Shown here piece after piece: positions 26,692-37,331 of a stretch of DNA of 64,000 bases (within the stretch, counting starts at the first letter, position 1; the number at the start of each line of letters is the position of its first letter). The DNA comes from Acidobacteriota bacterium. GTDB lineage: Bacteria > Acidobacteriota > Vicinamibacteria > Vicinamibacterales > 2-12-FULL-66-21. The stretch is from assembly GCA_016184105.1 (NCBI GenBank), contig JACPDI010000013.1, positions 56,046 through 120,045 of the forward strand. Reading direction: 5' to 3'. Below the pieces are notes generated by a model. The model ran no database searches and was not told the DNA's origin. It saw nothing but the letters and a program-made list of their open reading frames with translations. The position numbers were made by a program, and so were the translations under genes.

Positions 26692-27801
26692 ATGGCGCGA
26701 AAACTGAAAACCGACAAGCTGCTCTTTCTCGCCACGCTGCTGCTCGTCTGCGCGAGCGTCGTCATGGTGTACAGCGCGTCCGCCGTCCTGGCGATGGATC
26801 GCTATCACCAGCCCTATCTGTTCCTGGCCAAGCAGCTCACGTGGGCGGTGCTGGGGCTGTTCCTGTTCTTCGTGGTGATGCGCATCGACTATCACAACTA
26901 CAAGCAGCCTGTCGTGATCTGGTCGATGCTCGTGGTGGTCGGCATGGCGCTCGTGGCGGTGTTGTTCAGCCGCGAGATCAACGGCACGCGCCGCTGGTTC
27001 GGCGTGGGCGGCATCGGCGTGCAGCCGTCGGAGCTCGCCAAGATCGCGATCGTGCTCTTCACGGCCGCGATCCTCGAACGCCGGATGGATCGCGTCGAGG
27101 AGATTTCCTATTCGCTGCTGCCGATTGGCATCGCGGTGACGGCGGTCACCGGGCTGATCCTGCTGCAGCCCGATTTCGGCACGGCGGTATCGCTCGTGGG
27201 CATCGTCGCGGTGATGATCTTCGCGGCAGGGCTCCCGTATCGGTACCTGTTCGGCCTCGCGCTCGTGGGGCTGCCGACCGCGGCATTGATCCTGTGGAGC
27301 GCCGAGTACCGGCGCCGGCGGCTGCTCTCCTTCCTGAATCCCTGGGACGATCCGCTCGGCGACGGCTTCCAGGTGATCCAGTCGCTGATCGCGGTGGGCA
27401 CCGGCGGGCTGTTCGGGCGCGGGCTGATGGGCGGGGTGCAGAAGCTGTTCTACCTCCCGGAGCCCCACACCGACTTCATCTACGCGGTGATCTCGGAGGA
27501 GCTGGGTCTGATCGGCGCGACGGCGATCCTCGTCTGCTTCTGCATCATCACGTGGCGCGGGCTGCGGACGGCGCTTCGCGCCCCCGATCGCTTCGGCGCG
27601 TTCCTGGCGCTCGGGCTCACGATGATGGTCGCCATCCAGGCCTTCATCAACATGAGCGTCGTGCTTGGCCTGATGCCGACCAAGGGGATCCCGCTGCCGC
27701 TGGTGAGCGCCGGCGGGTCGTCGCTGCTGATCAGTCTCGTCGGCATGGGCATGCTCGTGAACGTCTCGCAGCATGCGTCGATGCCGCCGGCGGATGCGTG
27801 A
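26692..27801 (+). CDS. ftsW: SEDS peptidoglycan glycosyltransferase FtsW
   Basis: 369 residues, about ten membrane helices. SEDS hallmarks: INGTRRWFGVGGIGVQPSELAK, QPDFGTA with the essential Asp, GGLFGRGLMGGVQKLFYLPEPHTDFI and the end MPTKGIPLPLVSAGGSSLL. It polymerises septal glycan together with FtsI. It lies 271 nt downstream of murD, the only large spacing in the cluster, and its stop overlaps the murG start (GTGA). Confidence 0.95.
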   Translation: MARKLKTDKLLFLATLLLVCASVVMVYSASAVLAMDRYHQPYLFLAKQLTWAVLGLFLFFVVMRIDYHNYKQPVVIWSMLVVVGMALVAVLFSREINGTRRWFGVGGIGVQPSELAKIAIVLFTAAILERRMDRVEEISYSLLPIGIAVTAVTGLILLQPDFGTAVSLVGIVAVMIFAAGLPYRYLFGLALVGLPTAALILWSAEYRRRRLLSFLNPWDDPLGDGFQVIQSLIAVGTGGLFGRGLMGGVQKLFYLPEPHTDFIYAVISEELGLIGATAILVCFCIITWRGLRTALRAPDRFGAFLALGLTMMVAIQAFINMSVVLGLMPTKGIPLPLVSAGGSSLLISLVGMGMLVNVSQHASMPPADA

Positions 27802-28916
27802 GCGGCAGGCGGGTGCGGGTTCTGTTCGCCGGCGGCGGCACCGGCGGGCATCTGTTTCCGGGAATCGCCGTGGCGCGCGAGATTCTCGCGCGCGAGCCGG
27901 ATGCGGACATCGCTTTCGTGGGCACCGCGCGCGGCATCGAGACGCGTGCCGTGCCGAAGGAAGGATTTCAGCTGGACGTGATCAGGAGCGCGGGGCTGAA
28001 AGGCAAGTCGATCGCGGCGCTGGCCCGGGGTGTCTCGCTCCTGCCTGCCAGCGCGTGGGACGCCTGGCGCGTCCTTTCCGCCCGCCGTCCGGACGTGGTG
28101 ATCGGTGTCGGTGGCTACAGCTCGGGCCCGGTCGTGGCGCTCGCGGCCGCCCGCGGCATCCCGACGATGGTGCTCGAGCAGAACGCCGTGCCCGGGATGA
28201 CCAATCGCCTCCTCGCGCGGGTGGTCCGCGCCGCGGCGGTCACGTATGACGCGACGCTGCCGTACTTCGGCGCGCGCGGGTTCGTCAGTGGCAATCCCGT
28301 CCGTCCCGAGTTCGTCGCGCGCGCCGCGGATTCCGCACCGGCCGGCGCGCGACGCGGTGACCACGGTGCGGAAGCGAGGGTCCTGATCTTTGGCGGCTCC
28401 CAGGGCGCGCACGCGATCAACGTCGCGATGGTGGAGGCGGCGGCCGAGCTGGCAGCTCATGCTCGCCGCCTATCGATCACGCATCAGACAGGAGAACGGG
28501 ATCTGGAATTCGTCCGGGATGGGTACCGGCGGGCCGGCGTCACGGCGCGCGTGGAGCCTTTCATCTTCGAAATGGAACGGGAGATGACGGACGCGGACCT
28601 CGTCGTCTGCCGCGCGGGCGCGACCACGCTCGCGGAACTGACGGCAGCCGGACGTCCGGCGATCCTGATACCGCTTCCGACCGCGACCGACGACCACCAG
28701 CGGAAGAACGCGCGGGTGCTCGCGGAGGCAGGCGCGGCGGAAGTGATCGACGAGCGCGGGCTGACGGGGGCCATCCTGGCCCGCCGCCTGCTCGCGCTCG
28801 TTGACGATGAGCCGCGGCGGGCGCGGATCGCCGCCGCGGCACGGCAGTTCGCGAAACCGGAGGCCGCGCGAAAGATCGCGCAAAAGGCGCTGGCTCTCGC
28901 GGGCGGGGGGCGCTGA
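27798..28916 (+). CDS. murG: Lipid II synthase MurG
   Basis: 372 residues, GT-B fold, GT28 family. N-terminal GGGTGGHLFPGIAVA, GVGGYSSGPVV, EQNAVPGMTNRLLA, and the C-terminal GGSQGAHAIN and CRAGATTLAELTAAGRPAILIP. It adds GlcNAc to lipid I at the inner face of the membrane. The GTG at 27798 overlaps the ftsW stop. A longer upstream frame has no similarity and was discarded. Confidence 0.95.
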   Translation: MSGRRVRVLFAGGGTGGHLFPGIAVAREILAREPDADIAFVGTARGIETRAVPKEGFQLDVIRSAGLKGKSIAALARGVSLLPASAWDAWRVLSARRPDVVIGVGGYSSGPVVALAAARGIPTMVLEQNAVPGMTNRLLARVVRAAAVTYDATLPYFGARGFVSGNPVRPEFVARAADSAPAGARRGDHGAEARVLIFGGSQGAHAINVAMVEAAAELAAHARRLSITHQTGERDLEFVRDGYRRAGVTARVEPFIFEMEREMTDADLVVCRAGATTLAELTAAGRPAILIPLPTATDDHQRKNARVLAEAGAAEVIDERGLTGAILARRLLALVDDEPRRARIAAAARQFAKPEAARKIAQKALALAGGGR

Positions 28917-28964
28917 GGCCATGGGGATCGCCCGCAGCGAGCTCGAGACTCCCGGCACGCTCAG

Positions 28965-30340
<1,376 letters not shown>

Positions 30341-30344
<4 letters not shown>

Positions 30345-31186
30345 GCGTTGCCGCACCTGCCGACAAGCGGTTCCGCCGCCCGAGCGTGCGGCCGTCGCAG
30401 CGGCGCGGCGTGACACGCCTGCTGCGGTGGCCGGTGCTGCGCGGCGCGCTGGCGGCGATGCTCGTGGCGTACGGCGGCTACCAGGCCATGGCTCTCGTGA
30501 CGGGCGCCGGGCTGTTCCGCGTCACGCGCGTCACGGTGCGCGGCAACGCGCGGTTGTCCACCGGCGAGGTGCTCGCGCTCGTGCCCGGCCTGCGGAACGA
30601 AAGCGTGCTGACGGCGAACCTGTCCGGTTACCGCGGGCGCCTGGTGGACTCTCCGTGGGTGGCCGACGCGGCGTTGCGGCGGGTGCTGCCGGGCACGATC
30701 GAGATCACCGTCCGGGAACGGTCGCCGATGGGCCTGTGCCGGCTGCTCGACCAGTTGTATCTCGTGGACGGCACGGGCGCCATCATCGACGAGTTCGGGC
30801 CGCAATACGCGGACTTCGATCTGCCGATCATCGACGGGCTCGCCGGTCCACCGCGGCACGGCGAGCCGTCGATCGACGCGGCCCGCGCCGAGCTGGCGGC
30901 GCGCGTGATGCGCGCGCTCTCGACAAACACGTCGCTGGCGCGGCGCGTGTCGCAGATCGACGTCACCGACGCGCACGACGCCGTGGTGATGCTCGATGGC
31001 GAGACCGCGCTGCTGCACCTCGGCGACACGCAGTTCGCCGAACGGCTGCAGTCGTACGTGGAGCTGGCGCCCGCGCTGCACGCGCGCGTGCCGACCATCG
31101 ATTACGTGGACCTGCGATTCGATGAGCGGGTGTACGTGCGGCCCGCGCGGGCAGACGTCAGAGGCCAGGTACCAGAGGCCAGGTAA
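30341..31186 (+). CDS. ftsQ: Cell division protein FtsQ
   Basis: 281 residues: basic cytoplasmic N terminus, one membrane helix (about 31-52), POTRA domain starting LFRVTRVTVRGNARLS, and the FtsQ beta domain (DQLYLVDGTGAIID). FtsQ joins FtsL/FtsB in the divisome. GTG start at 30341 overlaps the murC stop. The last residues (VRGQVPEAR) and the TAA stop are encoded by a dispersed repeat, so the C terminus appears to have been remodelled by that element. Confidence 0.9.
31159..31186. repeat. AGGCCAGGTACCAG family, copy 1 (3' end of ftsQ)
   Basis: Two direct copies of CAGAGGCCAGGTA (14-nt period) ending in the TAA stop of ftsQ. Related sequence recurs at 35609-35630 and 38616-38705. The following 31187-31239 (GGGACCCAGGACCAGG and similar) is purine-rich repeat-like DNA supplying the AAGGA site of ftsA. 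Confidence 0.8.
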
Positions 31187-31239
31187 CGGGCAGCAGGCGC
31201 GAGGCGGGGACCCAGGACCAGGGACGAAGGACCAATTCT

Positions 31240-32475
31240 ATGGCGCGGAGAGAGCGGTATCTGGTTGGGCTCGACGTCGGCACCTCCAAGGTGACCGCCA
31301 TCGTTGGCGAGGTCACCGATGATGGGGGGCTGGACATCATCGGGCTGGGGCTGGCGGACGCCCGCGGCATCCGCCGCGGCGTGGTCGTCAACCTGGAAGC
31401 GGCTGTCGAGTCGATCAAACGCGCCATCGACGAGGCCGAGCTGACCGCGGGGATCGAGATCGATTCGGTCTACCTGGCGCTCTCCGGCGCCCACGTGAAA
31501 GCCTTCAACAGCCGCGGCGTCGTCGCGGTGGCCGGAAAGAACCGCGAGATCACCCGCGAAGACGTCCGACGGGCGATCGATGCGGCAAAGGCCGTCTCGC
31601 TCCCGAGCGGGCGCGAAATTCTCCACGTCCTCCCGCAGGACTTCGTCGTCGACGAGCAGGACGGCATCGGCGCGCCCGTCGGGATGACCGGCGCGCGGCT
31701 GGAAGTGAACGTCCACGTCGTGACCGGCAGCGTGTCGTCCACGCAGAACATCGTCGCGTGCGTGAACCGCGCGGGCGTGGAGGTGACCGAGACCGTGCTC
31801 GAGCAGCTCGCGGCGGCCGAGTCCGTCCTCACGCAGGACGAGCGCGACCTCGGCGTCGCGCTCGTGGACATCGGCGGCGGAACCGCGGATTTCGCCATCT
31901 TCGAGCGCGGCAGCATCTGGCACACCGGCGTCATCGCCATCGGGGGCGACCACTTCACCAACGACATCGCGGTCGGGCTGCGCACGCCGATTCCCGATGC
32001 GGAGCGCATCAAGCGGCGCTGCGGCTGCGCCCTCTCGTCGATGGTCGCCGAGGACGAGACGATGGAGGTCGCGAGCGTCGGCGGCCGGAAGCCGCGCCTG
32101 ATGGCTCGCCGCATCCTGTCCGAGATCCTGCAGCCGCGCGCCGAAGAAATCTTCCACCTGTTGTGGGACGAGATCGGGCGCGCCGGCTACGAGAAGTCAC
32201 TCAACTCCGGCATCGTGCTCACGGGCGGCGGCGCGCTGCTCGAGGGCATGGCCGAGATCGCCGAGCAGATCTTCGACCTTCCCCTGCGGCGGGGCCACCC
32301 GACGGGCGTGGGAGGGCTGGCGGACCACGTGAACAACCCGGCCTTCGCGACCTCGGTCGGGCTGGTGATGTACGCCCACCGCAATTACGCCGGCGAGCCG
32401 GCGCGACCGGCGGGCGCGGGGGCATTTGGGCGCGTGGCCGGCCGGCTGCGCACGCTCTTCAAGGAGTTCTTCTGA
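31240..32475 (+). CDS. ftsA: Cell division protein FtsA
   Basis: 411 residues, actin fold. Phosphate 1 motif [19 protein letters not shown]2 (1C) domain around residues 85-165, phosphate 2 [13 protein letters not shown], adenosine motif [11 protein letters not shown], and a C-terminal amphipathic helix ([14 protein letters not shown]) that binds the membrane. It tethers FtsZ. An AAGGA ribosome binding site precedes the ATG. Confidence 0.95.
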   Translation: MARRERYLVGLDVGTSKVTAIVGEVTDDGGLDIIGLGLADARGIRRGVVVNLEAAVESIKRAIDEAELTAGIEIDSVYLALSGAHVKAFNSRGVVAVAGKNREITREDVRRAIDAAKAVSLPSGREILHVLPQDFVVDEQDGIGAPVGMTGARLEVNVHVVTGSVSSTQNIVACVNRAGVEVTETVLEQLAAAESVLTQDERDLGVALVDIGGGTADFAIFERGSIWHTGVIAIGGDHFTNDIAVGLRTPIPDAERIKRRCGCALSSMVAEDETMEVASVGGRKPRLMARRILSEILQPRAEEIFHLLWDEIGRAGYEKSLNSGIVLTGGGALLEGMAEIAEQIFDLPLRRGHPTGVGGLADHVNNPAFATSVGLVMYAHRNYAGEPARPAGAGAFGRVAGRLRTLFKEFF

Positions 32476-32476
32476 C

Positions 32477-33718
32477 ATGGAGACTACTTCAGCGCTGCGT
32501 TTGAAGCTGGACGAGGAGGCACGGATGGGGGCTCGCATCAAGGTGGTGGGCGTCGGCGGCGGCGGGGGGAATGCCGTCAACCGGATGGTGCAGGCCGGGC
32601 TCGACGGCGTCGAGTTTGTCGTCGCCAACACCGACCTGCAGGCCCTGAAGATGAACGCCGCGCCGTCGAAGCTGCAGATCGGCGCGAAGCTGACCAAGGG
32701 GCTTGGCGCCGGCGCGGACCCGAACGTCGGCCGGCAGGCCGCGCTCGAAGACACGGACAAGATCATCGAGACGCTCGACGGCGCCGACATGGTCTTCGTG
32801 ACCACAGGCCTCGGCGGCGGGACGGGGACCGGCGCCGCGCCGGTCATCGCGAGCCTCGCCAGCGAGCTTGGCGCCCTCACGATCGCCGTCGTCACCAAGC
32901 CATTCCGGTTCGAAGGGGCGCGCCGCCAGAAGCAGGCCGAGCGCGGCCTGTCCGAACTGCGCGAATGCGTCGACACCGTTATCACGATCCCCAACGAGCG
33001 GCTGCTGGCGACGATCGCGCGCACGACGGCCATGACCGACGCGTTCGCGACCGCAGACGATGTGCTGAGACAGGCGATCCAGGGCATCTCGGACCTGATC
33101 CTCGTGCCCGGCATGATCAATCTCGACTTCGCCGACGTGAAGACCATCATGGCCGGCATGGGCCTCGCCATCATGGGCACCGGCGTGGCGGAAGGGGAGA
33201 ACCGGACGGTGGCCGCCGCCAACGCCGCCATCTCCAGCCCGTTGCTCGAAGATGCGTCCGTCAAGGGGGCGCGCGGCGTGATCATCAACGTCACCGGCGG
33301 CCCCGACCTGTCGCTCATCGAGGTGAGCGAGGCGTCGGCCATCATCCAGGAAGCCGCGCACGAGGACGCAAACATCATCTTCGGCGCGGTGGTCGATCCG
33401 AAGATGCAGGGGCGAGTGAAGATCACGGTGATCGCGACCGGCTTCGACCGTCCGGGGCTGTCCGCCTCGGCGCACCCGTCGCACGCGGAAACACCGGTGG
33501 ACCTCACCGCCTACGCGGCGTGGCGGCTGGACTCCGTGGCGGAGAAGGTGGCGGCAGCCGGTGGCAGCCTCGCCCCTCGCCTCACGCTGTCACGGCGCCC
33601 GGCGGTTGATCTGCCGCTGATGGCGCGCGCCGAGCCGCTGCCGGAGGGACCGGGCGCGGAGTTCGAGCCCGCCTCGCCGCTCGACGTGCCGGCGTTCCTT
33701 CGGCGGCAAACCGACTAG
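32477..33718 (+). CDS. ftsZ: Cell division GTPase FtsZ
   Basis: 413 residues. Tubulin signature [26 protein letters not shown]7-loop [11 protein letters not shown], and the conserved C-terminal peptide [11 protein letters not shown] that binds FtsA. The linker between core and tail is short. ATG at 32477 is chosen, with AAGGAG at 32461-32466; an earlier start would add residues out of ftsA. Last gene of the dcw cluster. Confidence 0.97.
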   Translation: METTSALRLKLDEEARMGARIKVVGVGGGGGNAVNRMVQAGLDGVEFVVANTDLQALKMNAAPSKLQIGAKLTKGLGAGADPNVGRQAALEDTDKIIETLDGADMVFVTTGLGGGTGTGAAPVIASLASELGALTIAVVTKPFRFEGARRQKQAERGLSELRECVDTVITIPNERLLATIARTTAMTDAFATADDVLRQAIQGISDLILVPGMINLDFADVKTIMAGMGLAIMGTGVAEGENRTVAAANAAISSPLLEDASVKGARGVIINVTGGPDLSLIEVSEASAIIQEAAHEDANIIFGAVVDPKMQGRVKITVIATGFDRPGLSASAHPSHAETPVDLTAYAAWRLDSVAEKVAAAGGSLAPRLTLSRRPAVDLPLMARAEPLPEGPGAEFEPASPLDVPAFLRRQTD

Positions 33719-33747
33719 GGCACGCTCGCGGCCGAGCTGAAGCCCTG

Positions 33748-33756
33748 TGGTACACT
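33748..33756 (+). promoter_or_regulatory. Extended -10 promoter before the radical SAM gene
   Basis: TGGTACACT: TG extension plus TACACT (33751-33756), with no clear -35. Transcription from here would start near 33763, placing both following hairpins in the 5' leader of the radical SAM gene. A similar TGTGGTACGCT precedes murJ. Confidence 0.45.
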
Positions 33757-33767
33757 GAATACACCCA

Positions 33768-33797
33768 CGGCACGGAAGACCGTCGTCTTCTGAGCCG
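33768..33797 (+). promoter_or_regulatory. Leader hairpin upstream of the terminator
   Basis: CGGC-A-CGGAAGAC, tetraloop CGTC, GTCTTCTG-A-GCCG: twelve pairs (one G-U) with a single A-A mismatch. It stands just before the terminator hairpin. It matches no riboswitch class I can name. Confidence 0.5.
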
Positions 33798-33799
33798 CA

Positions 33800-33840
33800 G
33801 AGGCCGGATCCAGCATCCGGCCTCAACTGTTTTTCTCCGG
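33800..33840 (+). terminator. Terminator after ftsZ / possible attenuator
   Basis: Perfect 10-bp stem GAGGCCGGAT (33800-33809) / ATCCGGCCTC (33815-33824), then AACTGTTTTTCT. It ends the dcw transcript; because a promoter-like box lies before it, it may also control readthrough into the radical SAM gene at 33866. Confidence 0.8.
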
Positions 33841-33865
33841 TTTTGTCGGATCGTATCCATCACAG

Positions 33866-35611
33866 ATGAAGTCCTGGGAGCTGCGCGAGCGCGCTCGAGA
33901 AGTCCTGGCGCGCGAGGTCGGTTTCGTCCAGAAACCGCACGGCGGCCGTCTGCGCGTCGCGCTCGCATTTCCCAACACGTACTGGGTCGGCATGTCCAAC
34001 CTGGGCCTGCAGACGCTCTACAAGCTCTTCAACGCCCTCGACGACGTGGTGTGCGAGCGCGTGTTCCTGCCACCGAAGCAGGAACTGCAGGCACAGCTGG
34101 CCGCCGGCGCGGGGCTCGTCACGCTCGAGTCGCAGACACCGGTGTCGGACTTCGACGTCTTCGCCTTTTCCGTCTCCTTCGAGTGGGACTACACGAACGT
34201 TCTCTCGATGCTGCGGCTCGCCGGCATGCCGGTCTACGCCGCCGAGCGGGCCGAGCGCCACCCGCTCGTGGTCATCGGCGGGGCCGTGACGTTCGTGAAC
34301 CCGGAGCCGCTCGCGCCCTTTGCGGACGTGATTGCCGCGGGCGAGGGGGAGGCGCTCGTTCCCGTCCTCGCCCGCGTGATGGCGGCCGCGAACACCCGCG
34401 ACCACCAGCTTCGTGCCCTTGCCGCCGAGAGCGGCTTCTACATCCCCTCGTTCTACGACGTGCAGTACGGCGGCGACGGCATCGTTGACGCGTTCGTGCC
34501 ACGCCCGGGCACTGGCGCACCTCCCGTCGTCAGGAAAGCGGCGGTGAAGACAACCGAGACGCTCGATCCCCCTAGCACCGTCATCTTCACGCCCGACACC
34601 GAGTTCGGCTCGCGCTTTCTCGTCGAGGTCGTGCGGGGCTGCGCAAACCTGTGCCGCTTCTGCTGGGCCGGCTACAACTACCTGCCGGTCCGTCCGTTTC
34701 CCACCGACCGGATCCTCGCGCTCGCGAAGGCCGCACGACCGCACGCGGGCCGGGCCGGGCTCGTGTCAATCGCGCTGTGCGATCATCCCGACATCGAAGT
34801 CATCCTCCGGTCGCTCCACGAGATGGGCTACTCGATCAGCCCTGCCTCGCTGCGGCTCGACGACCTCACGCCCGAGATCGTCGGGCTGCTGAAGGCGAGC
34901 GGCGAGAAATCGCTGACGATCGCGCCCGAGACGGGCTCCGATCGACTGCGCCGCGTGATCAACAAGACCGTCACGAACGCGGAGATCCTGGACAAAGCCG
35001 ACCTGATCTTCCGAAGCGGCATCGACAACCTGAAGCTCTATTTCATGATCGGGTTGCCGACCGAGACGGACGAGGACCTCGAGGCGATCCGCGACCTGAC
35101 CGTCCGGATGCGCGACATCATGGTGTCGCACGCCCGGCCGCGCGGCCACATCGGCCGCATCGTGGGCAGCGTGAACCCCCTGATTCCAAAGCCGGGGACC
35201 GCCTACCAGTGGGTCCCGCTCGAAGACGCCGCGTCCATCGACCGCAAGACGAAGCGGCTCAAGACGCTGTTGGCCGACATCGACAACGTGTACTTCACCG
35301 TCAAGTCGGAGCGGCATTCGTACTACCAGGCGCTGCTCTCGCTCGGCGATCGCCGGGTCGCTCCCGCGATCGCCGCCGCCGAACGCAACGGCGGACAGTG
35401 GCGCGCGGCGGTGGCCGAGGTCGGACTCAAGGCCGATGCCTACCTGTTCCGCGACCGCTCGCGCGATCGCGTCCTGCCGTGGCACATCATCGACGGCGGC
35501 ATGAAAGAAGGATTTTTTCGCGCCGAGTGGCAGAAAGCACTCGACGCGGAATGGACCCTTCCTCCAAAGCGGCAGCAGGAGAACACGAAGTTCCTGCCGG
35601 TGCTTGGTTAG
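33866..35611 (+). CDS. TIGR03960-family B12-binding-type radical SAM protein
   Basis: 581 residues. An N-terminal cobalamin-binding-like domain (VALAFPNTYWVGMSNLG, then DVFAFSVSFEWDYTN) precedes the radical SAM core with the 4Fe-4S motif RGCANLCRFCWAGY (CxxxCxxC). Later motifs LTIAPETGSDRLRR and FMIGLPTETDED are typical of the core. The substrate of this family is unknown; in many bacteria it neighbours RNase G and ribosomal L21 genes, which is not so here. Its TAG stop coincides with the start of a dispersed repeat. Confidence 0.88.
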   Translation: MKSWELRERAREVLAREVGFVQKPHGGRLRVALAFPNTYWVGMSNLGLQTLYKLFNALDDVVCERVFLPPKQELQAQLAAGAGLVTLESQTPVSDFDVFAFSVSFEWDYTNVLSMLRLAGMPVYAAERAERHPLVVIGGAVTFVNPEPLAPFADVIAAGEGEALVPVLARVMAAANTRDHQLRALAAESGFYIPSFYDVQYGGDGIVDAFVPRPGTGAPPVVRKAAVKTTETLDPPSTVIFTPDTEFGSRFLVEVVRGCANLCRFCWAGYNYLPVRPFPTDRILALAKAARPHAGRAGLVSIALCDHPDIEVILRSLHEMGYSISPASLRLDDLTPEIVGLLKASGEKSLTIAPETGSDRLRRVINKTVTNAEILDKADLIFRSGIDNLKLYFMIGLPTETDEDLEAIRDLTVRMRDIMVSHARPRGHIGRIVGSVNPLIPKPGTAYQWVPLEDAASIDRKTKRLKTLLADIDNVYFTVKSERHSYYQALLSLGDRRVAPAIAAAERNGGQWRAAVAEVGLKADAYLFRDRSRDRVLPWHIIDGGMKEGFFRAEWQKALDAEWTLPPKRQQENTKFLPVLG

Positions 35612-35630
35612 GTACCAGAGGCCAGAGGCC
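35609..35630. repeat. AGGCCAGGTACCAG family, copy 2
   Basis: TAGGTACCAGAGGCCAGAGG begins exactly at the stop codon of the radical SAM gene, in the 27-nt gap to a convergent gene. Confidence 0.75.
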
Positions 35631-35638
35631 ACGGTCTT

Positions 35639-35941
35639 TTACGACGCGACGGCGACCTCCGCCTCGTACTCCGCGTATGCCTCGAGCACCAGATCGCGGA
35701 CGCGTTCCTGCGCCGTGGAGTCCACGAGCGGCCGCAGCAGCGCGAAGGAGCGGCGCTCGCCGTTGACCGTGTACTGGCGGGCGGGGAACGTCACGTTGCG
35801 TCCGCCGCCGGAGCGCCGCTCCCACACCGCGAATCCAATCAGCTTCAGGCCCTCGAGCGGGCCGCTCGTGAAGTGCAGCTCCGCATCCGCGAGCTTTCCT
35901 GGCGGGTTCCCTTTGCCGTTCGGCACAATCTTCACAACCAT
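35639..35941 (-). CDS. SpoVG-like small protein
   Basis: 100 residues from the ATG at 35941, chosen over one 69 nt upstream because AGAGG lies 8 nt before it. The pattern (LADAELHFT, IGFAVWERRSGGGRNVTFPAR, FALLRPLVDSTAQERVRDLVLEAYAEYE) resembles SpoVG: a strand describing an intrinsic activity, a central P-R motif, and a C-terminal helix. SpoVG binds RNA/DNA and affects septation or surface genes. Similarity is judged by eye; it may be a separate hypothetical family. Confidence 0.5.
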   Translation of the reverse strand: MVVKIVPNGKGNPPGKLADAELHFTSGPLEGLKLIGFAVWERRSGGGRNVTFPARQYTVNGERRSFALLRPLVDSTAQERVRDLVLEAYAEYEAEVAVAS

Positions 35942-36145
35942 TGCTCGTCCTCTTTTCTCTGCCTTCCCCTGCGCGGTGTCGATGGGCGCCGGCGTGGCGA
36001 GAAGCATCAAGAGGAAGGCCAGTCGCAGCCCGGTGCGCGACGGCGCTGGAAGTTGTTGAGCGGACGGACGATGGGATGCGAGACGGGGGAATCGAGAGGT
36101 GCGTGCCGCGGTGCGACGGGCGTGGAGGGAAACGCGGGTTGTCGT

Positions 36146-36553
36146 TCAGGCGCCGACCAGGATCACCTGCGCGAAGGCCAGCATTTCCGAATGCGTAATG
36201 GTGAGAAGGGAGCGGGTCATGCCCAGTGCCTGCGCGTGCCGGGCCGCGGCGCCGTGGAACCTCAGTTGCGGGGGGCCGCCGCCGCGCAGGACCTCCACGT
36301 CCCGCCACAGCACGCCGCGCGTATGGCCGGTTCCGATCGCTTTCATGCCCGCCTCCTTGGCGGCAAAGCGGCCGGCAAGGTGCGGCACAGGGTCCCGCCG
36401 CCGGAGGCAGTACGCGATTTCCTCGTCCGTGAACACCCGGCGGAGGAAACGGCCGCCGTATTTCTGATACGTTTCCCTGACACGCGGGATATCGGTCGCG
36501 TCGATGCCGAGTCCCACGATCGTGATGCCTGTGATGCCGTCCGAGCGATCCAT
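36146..36553 (-). CDS. acpS: Holo-[acyl-carrier-protein] synthase AcpS
   Basis: 135 residues. Phosphopantetheinyl transferase motifs: GLGIDATDIPRV (Mg-binding Asp), FTDEEIAYC, and RFAAKEAGMKAIGTG (Glu and Lys of the active site). It activates ACP for fatty acid synthesis. The ATG at 36553 shares the CATG tetranucleotide with the start of the divergent pgeF; an internal GTG (IVGLGID) is an alternative. The 204 nt between its stop and the SpoVG-like gene hold nothing recognised. Confidence 0.9.
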   Translation of the reverse strand: MDRSDGITGITIVGLGIDATDIPRVRETYQKYGGRFLRRVFTDEEIAYCLRRRDPVPHLAGRFAAKEAGMKAIGTGHTRGVLWRDVEVLRGGGPPQLRFHGAAARHAQALGMTRSLLTITHSEMLAFAQVILVGA

Positions 36554-37331
36554 GCCGTTCCCCCAGCCTAATGGCTCGTTTGCCTGGACGCAAGAACCGT
36601 GGGGCGCGGCGCTCCGGTGCGTGCCGATGCTGGCGCTCGCCCCGCACCTGTTCACCTCGCGCGCCGTCGGCGCCGCGCGCGATCCCGCCGATCCCGCCGT
36701 CGCGCATGTGGCCGCGTCGCTCGGCTTGACGCCCGCGGGGATCGTGCAGGTGCACCAGGTGCACGGCTGCCAGGTGCTGGCCGTTCGCCGCGGGGCCGCG
36801 GCGCCCTCCGGCGTCGAAGGGGATGTGCTGGTGAGCGACGATCCCGGCCGGGCCGTCGGCGTGCGGGTAGCGGACTGCGCGCCGATCCTCATCGCCGACC
36901 GGACGGGCCGTGCGGTCGCGGCCGTGCACGCGGGGTGGCGCGGCACGGCGGCGCGCGCCGCGGTCGCGGCGGTCGCCGCTCTCCAGCGCGTGTTCGGGTC
37001 GGATCCGGCGGACCTGGTCGTCGCGATCGGGCCGCTCATCCGCGCGTGCTGCTACGAGGTTGGACCATTGGTGCGCGAGGCGTTCGCCGGCAGGCAGGCG
37101 GCGGGGTGGTTTTCACCGGGGCGAGGCGATCGCCTGCAGTTTGATGTCGCCGCGGCGAATCGCGATCAACTCGCGTCGGCAGGCGTGCCGCGCGACCAGA
37201 TCCACGACAGCGGGCTCTGCACGGCCTGCCGCCTCGATGCGTTCTACTCCTACCGGAAGGAAGGCCCGGAGGCGGGCCGCATGATGGGCGCTATCCGGCC
37301 GCGCGCTCCGCTTCATCCATCCCGAGATTAG
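36552..37331 (+). CDS. pgeF: Peptidoglycan editing factor PgeF (multicopper oxidoreductase/laccase-fold)
   Basis: 259 residues. Conserved metal-site motifs: QVHQVHGCQV, VADCAPILIAD and AAVHAGWRGTAARA, with ACCYEVG later. PgeF (YfiH/DUF152) hydrolyses misincorporated UDP-MurNAc-L-Ser, proofreading cell-wall precursors, fitting the large mur cluster nearby. ATG at 36552 begins PFPQPNGSFAWTQEPWG, consistent with family length; it overlaps the start of acpS on the other strand. Its 3' end overlaps the convergent RNase HI gene by 41 nt. Confidence 0.88.
   Translation: MPFPQPNGSFAWTQEPWGAALRCVPMLALAPHLFTSRAVGAARDPADPAVAHVAASLGLTPAGIVQVHQVHGCQVLAVRRGAAAPSGVEGDVLVSDDPGRAVGVRVADCAPILIADRTGRAVAAVHAGWRGTAARAAVAAVAALQRVFGSDPADLVVAIGPLIRACCYEVGPLVREAFAGRQAAGWFSPGRGDRLQFDVAAANRDQLASAGVPRDQIHDSGLCTACRLDAFYSYRKEGPEAGRMMGAIRPRAPLHPSRD

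Noticed and set aside
26511..27797. N-terminal extension of MurG upstream to 26511
   Set aside because: It would overlap all of ftsW in another frame and lacks any similarity; the GTG at 27798 overlapping the ftsW stop fits the operon.
33719..33865. Cobalamin or c-di-GMP riboswitch before the B12-type radical SAM gene
   Set aside because: The region is too short for a cobalamin aptamer and lacks the conserved segments of either class; kept only as a generic attenuator-like leader.
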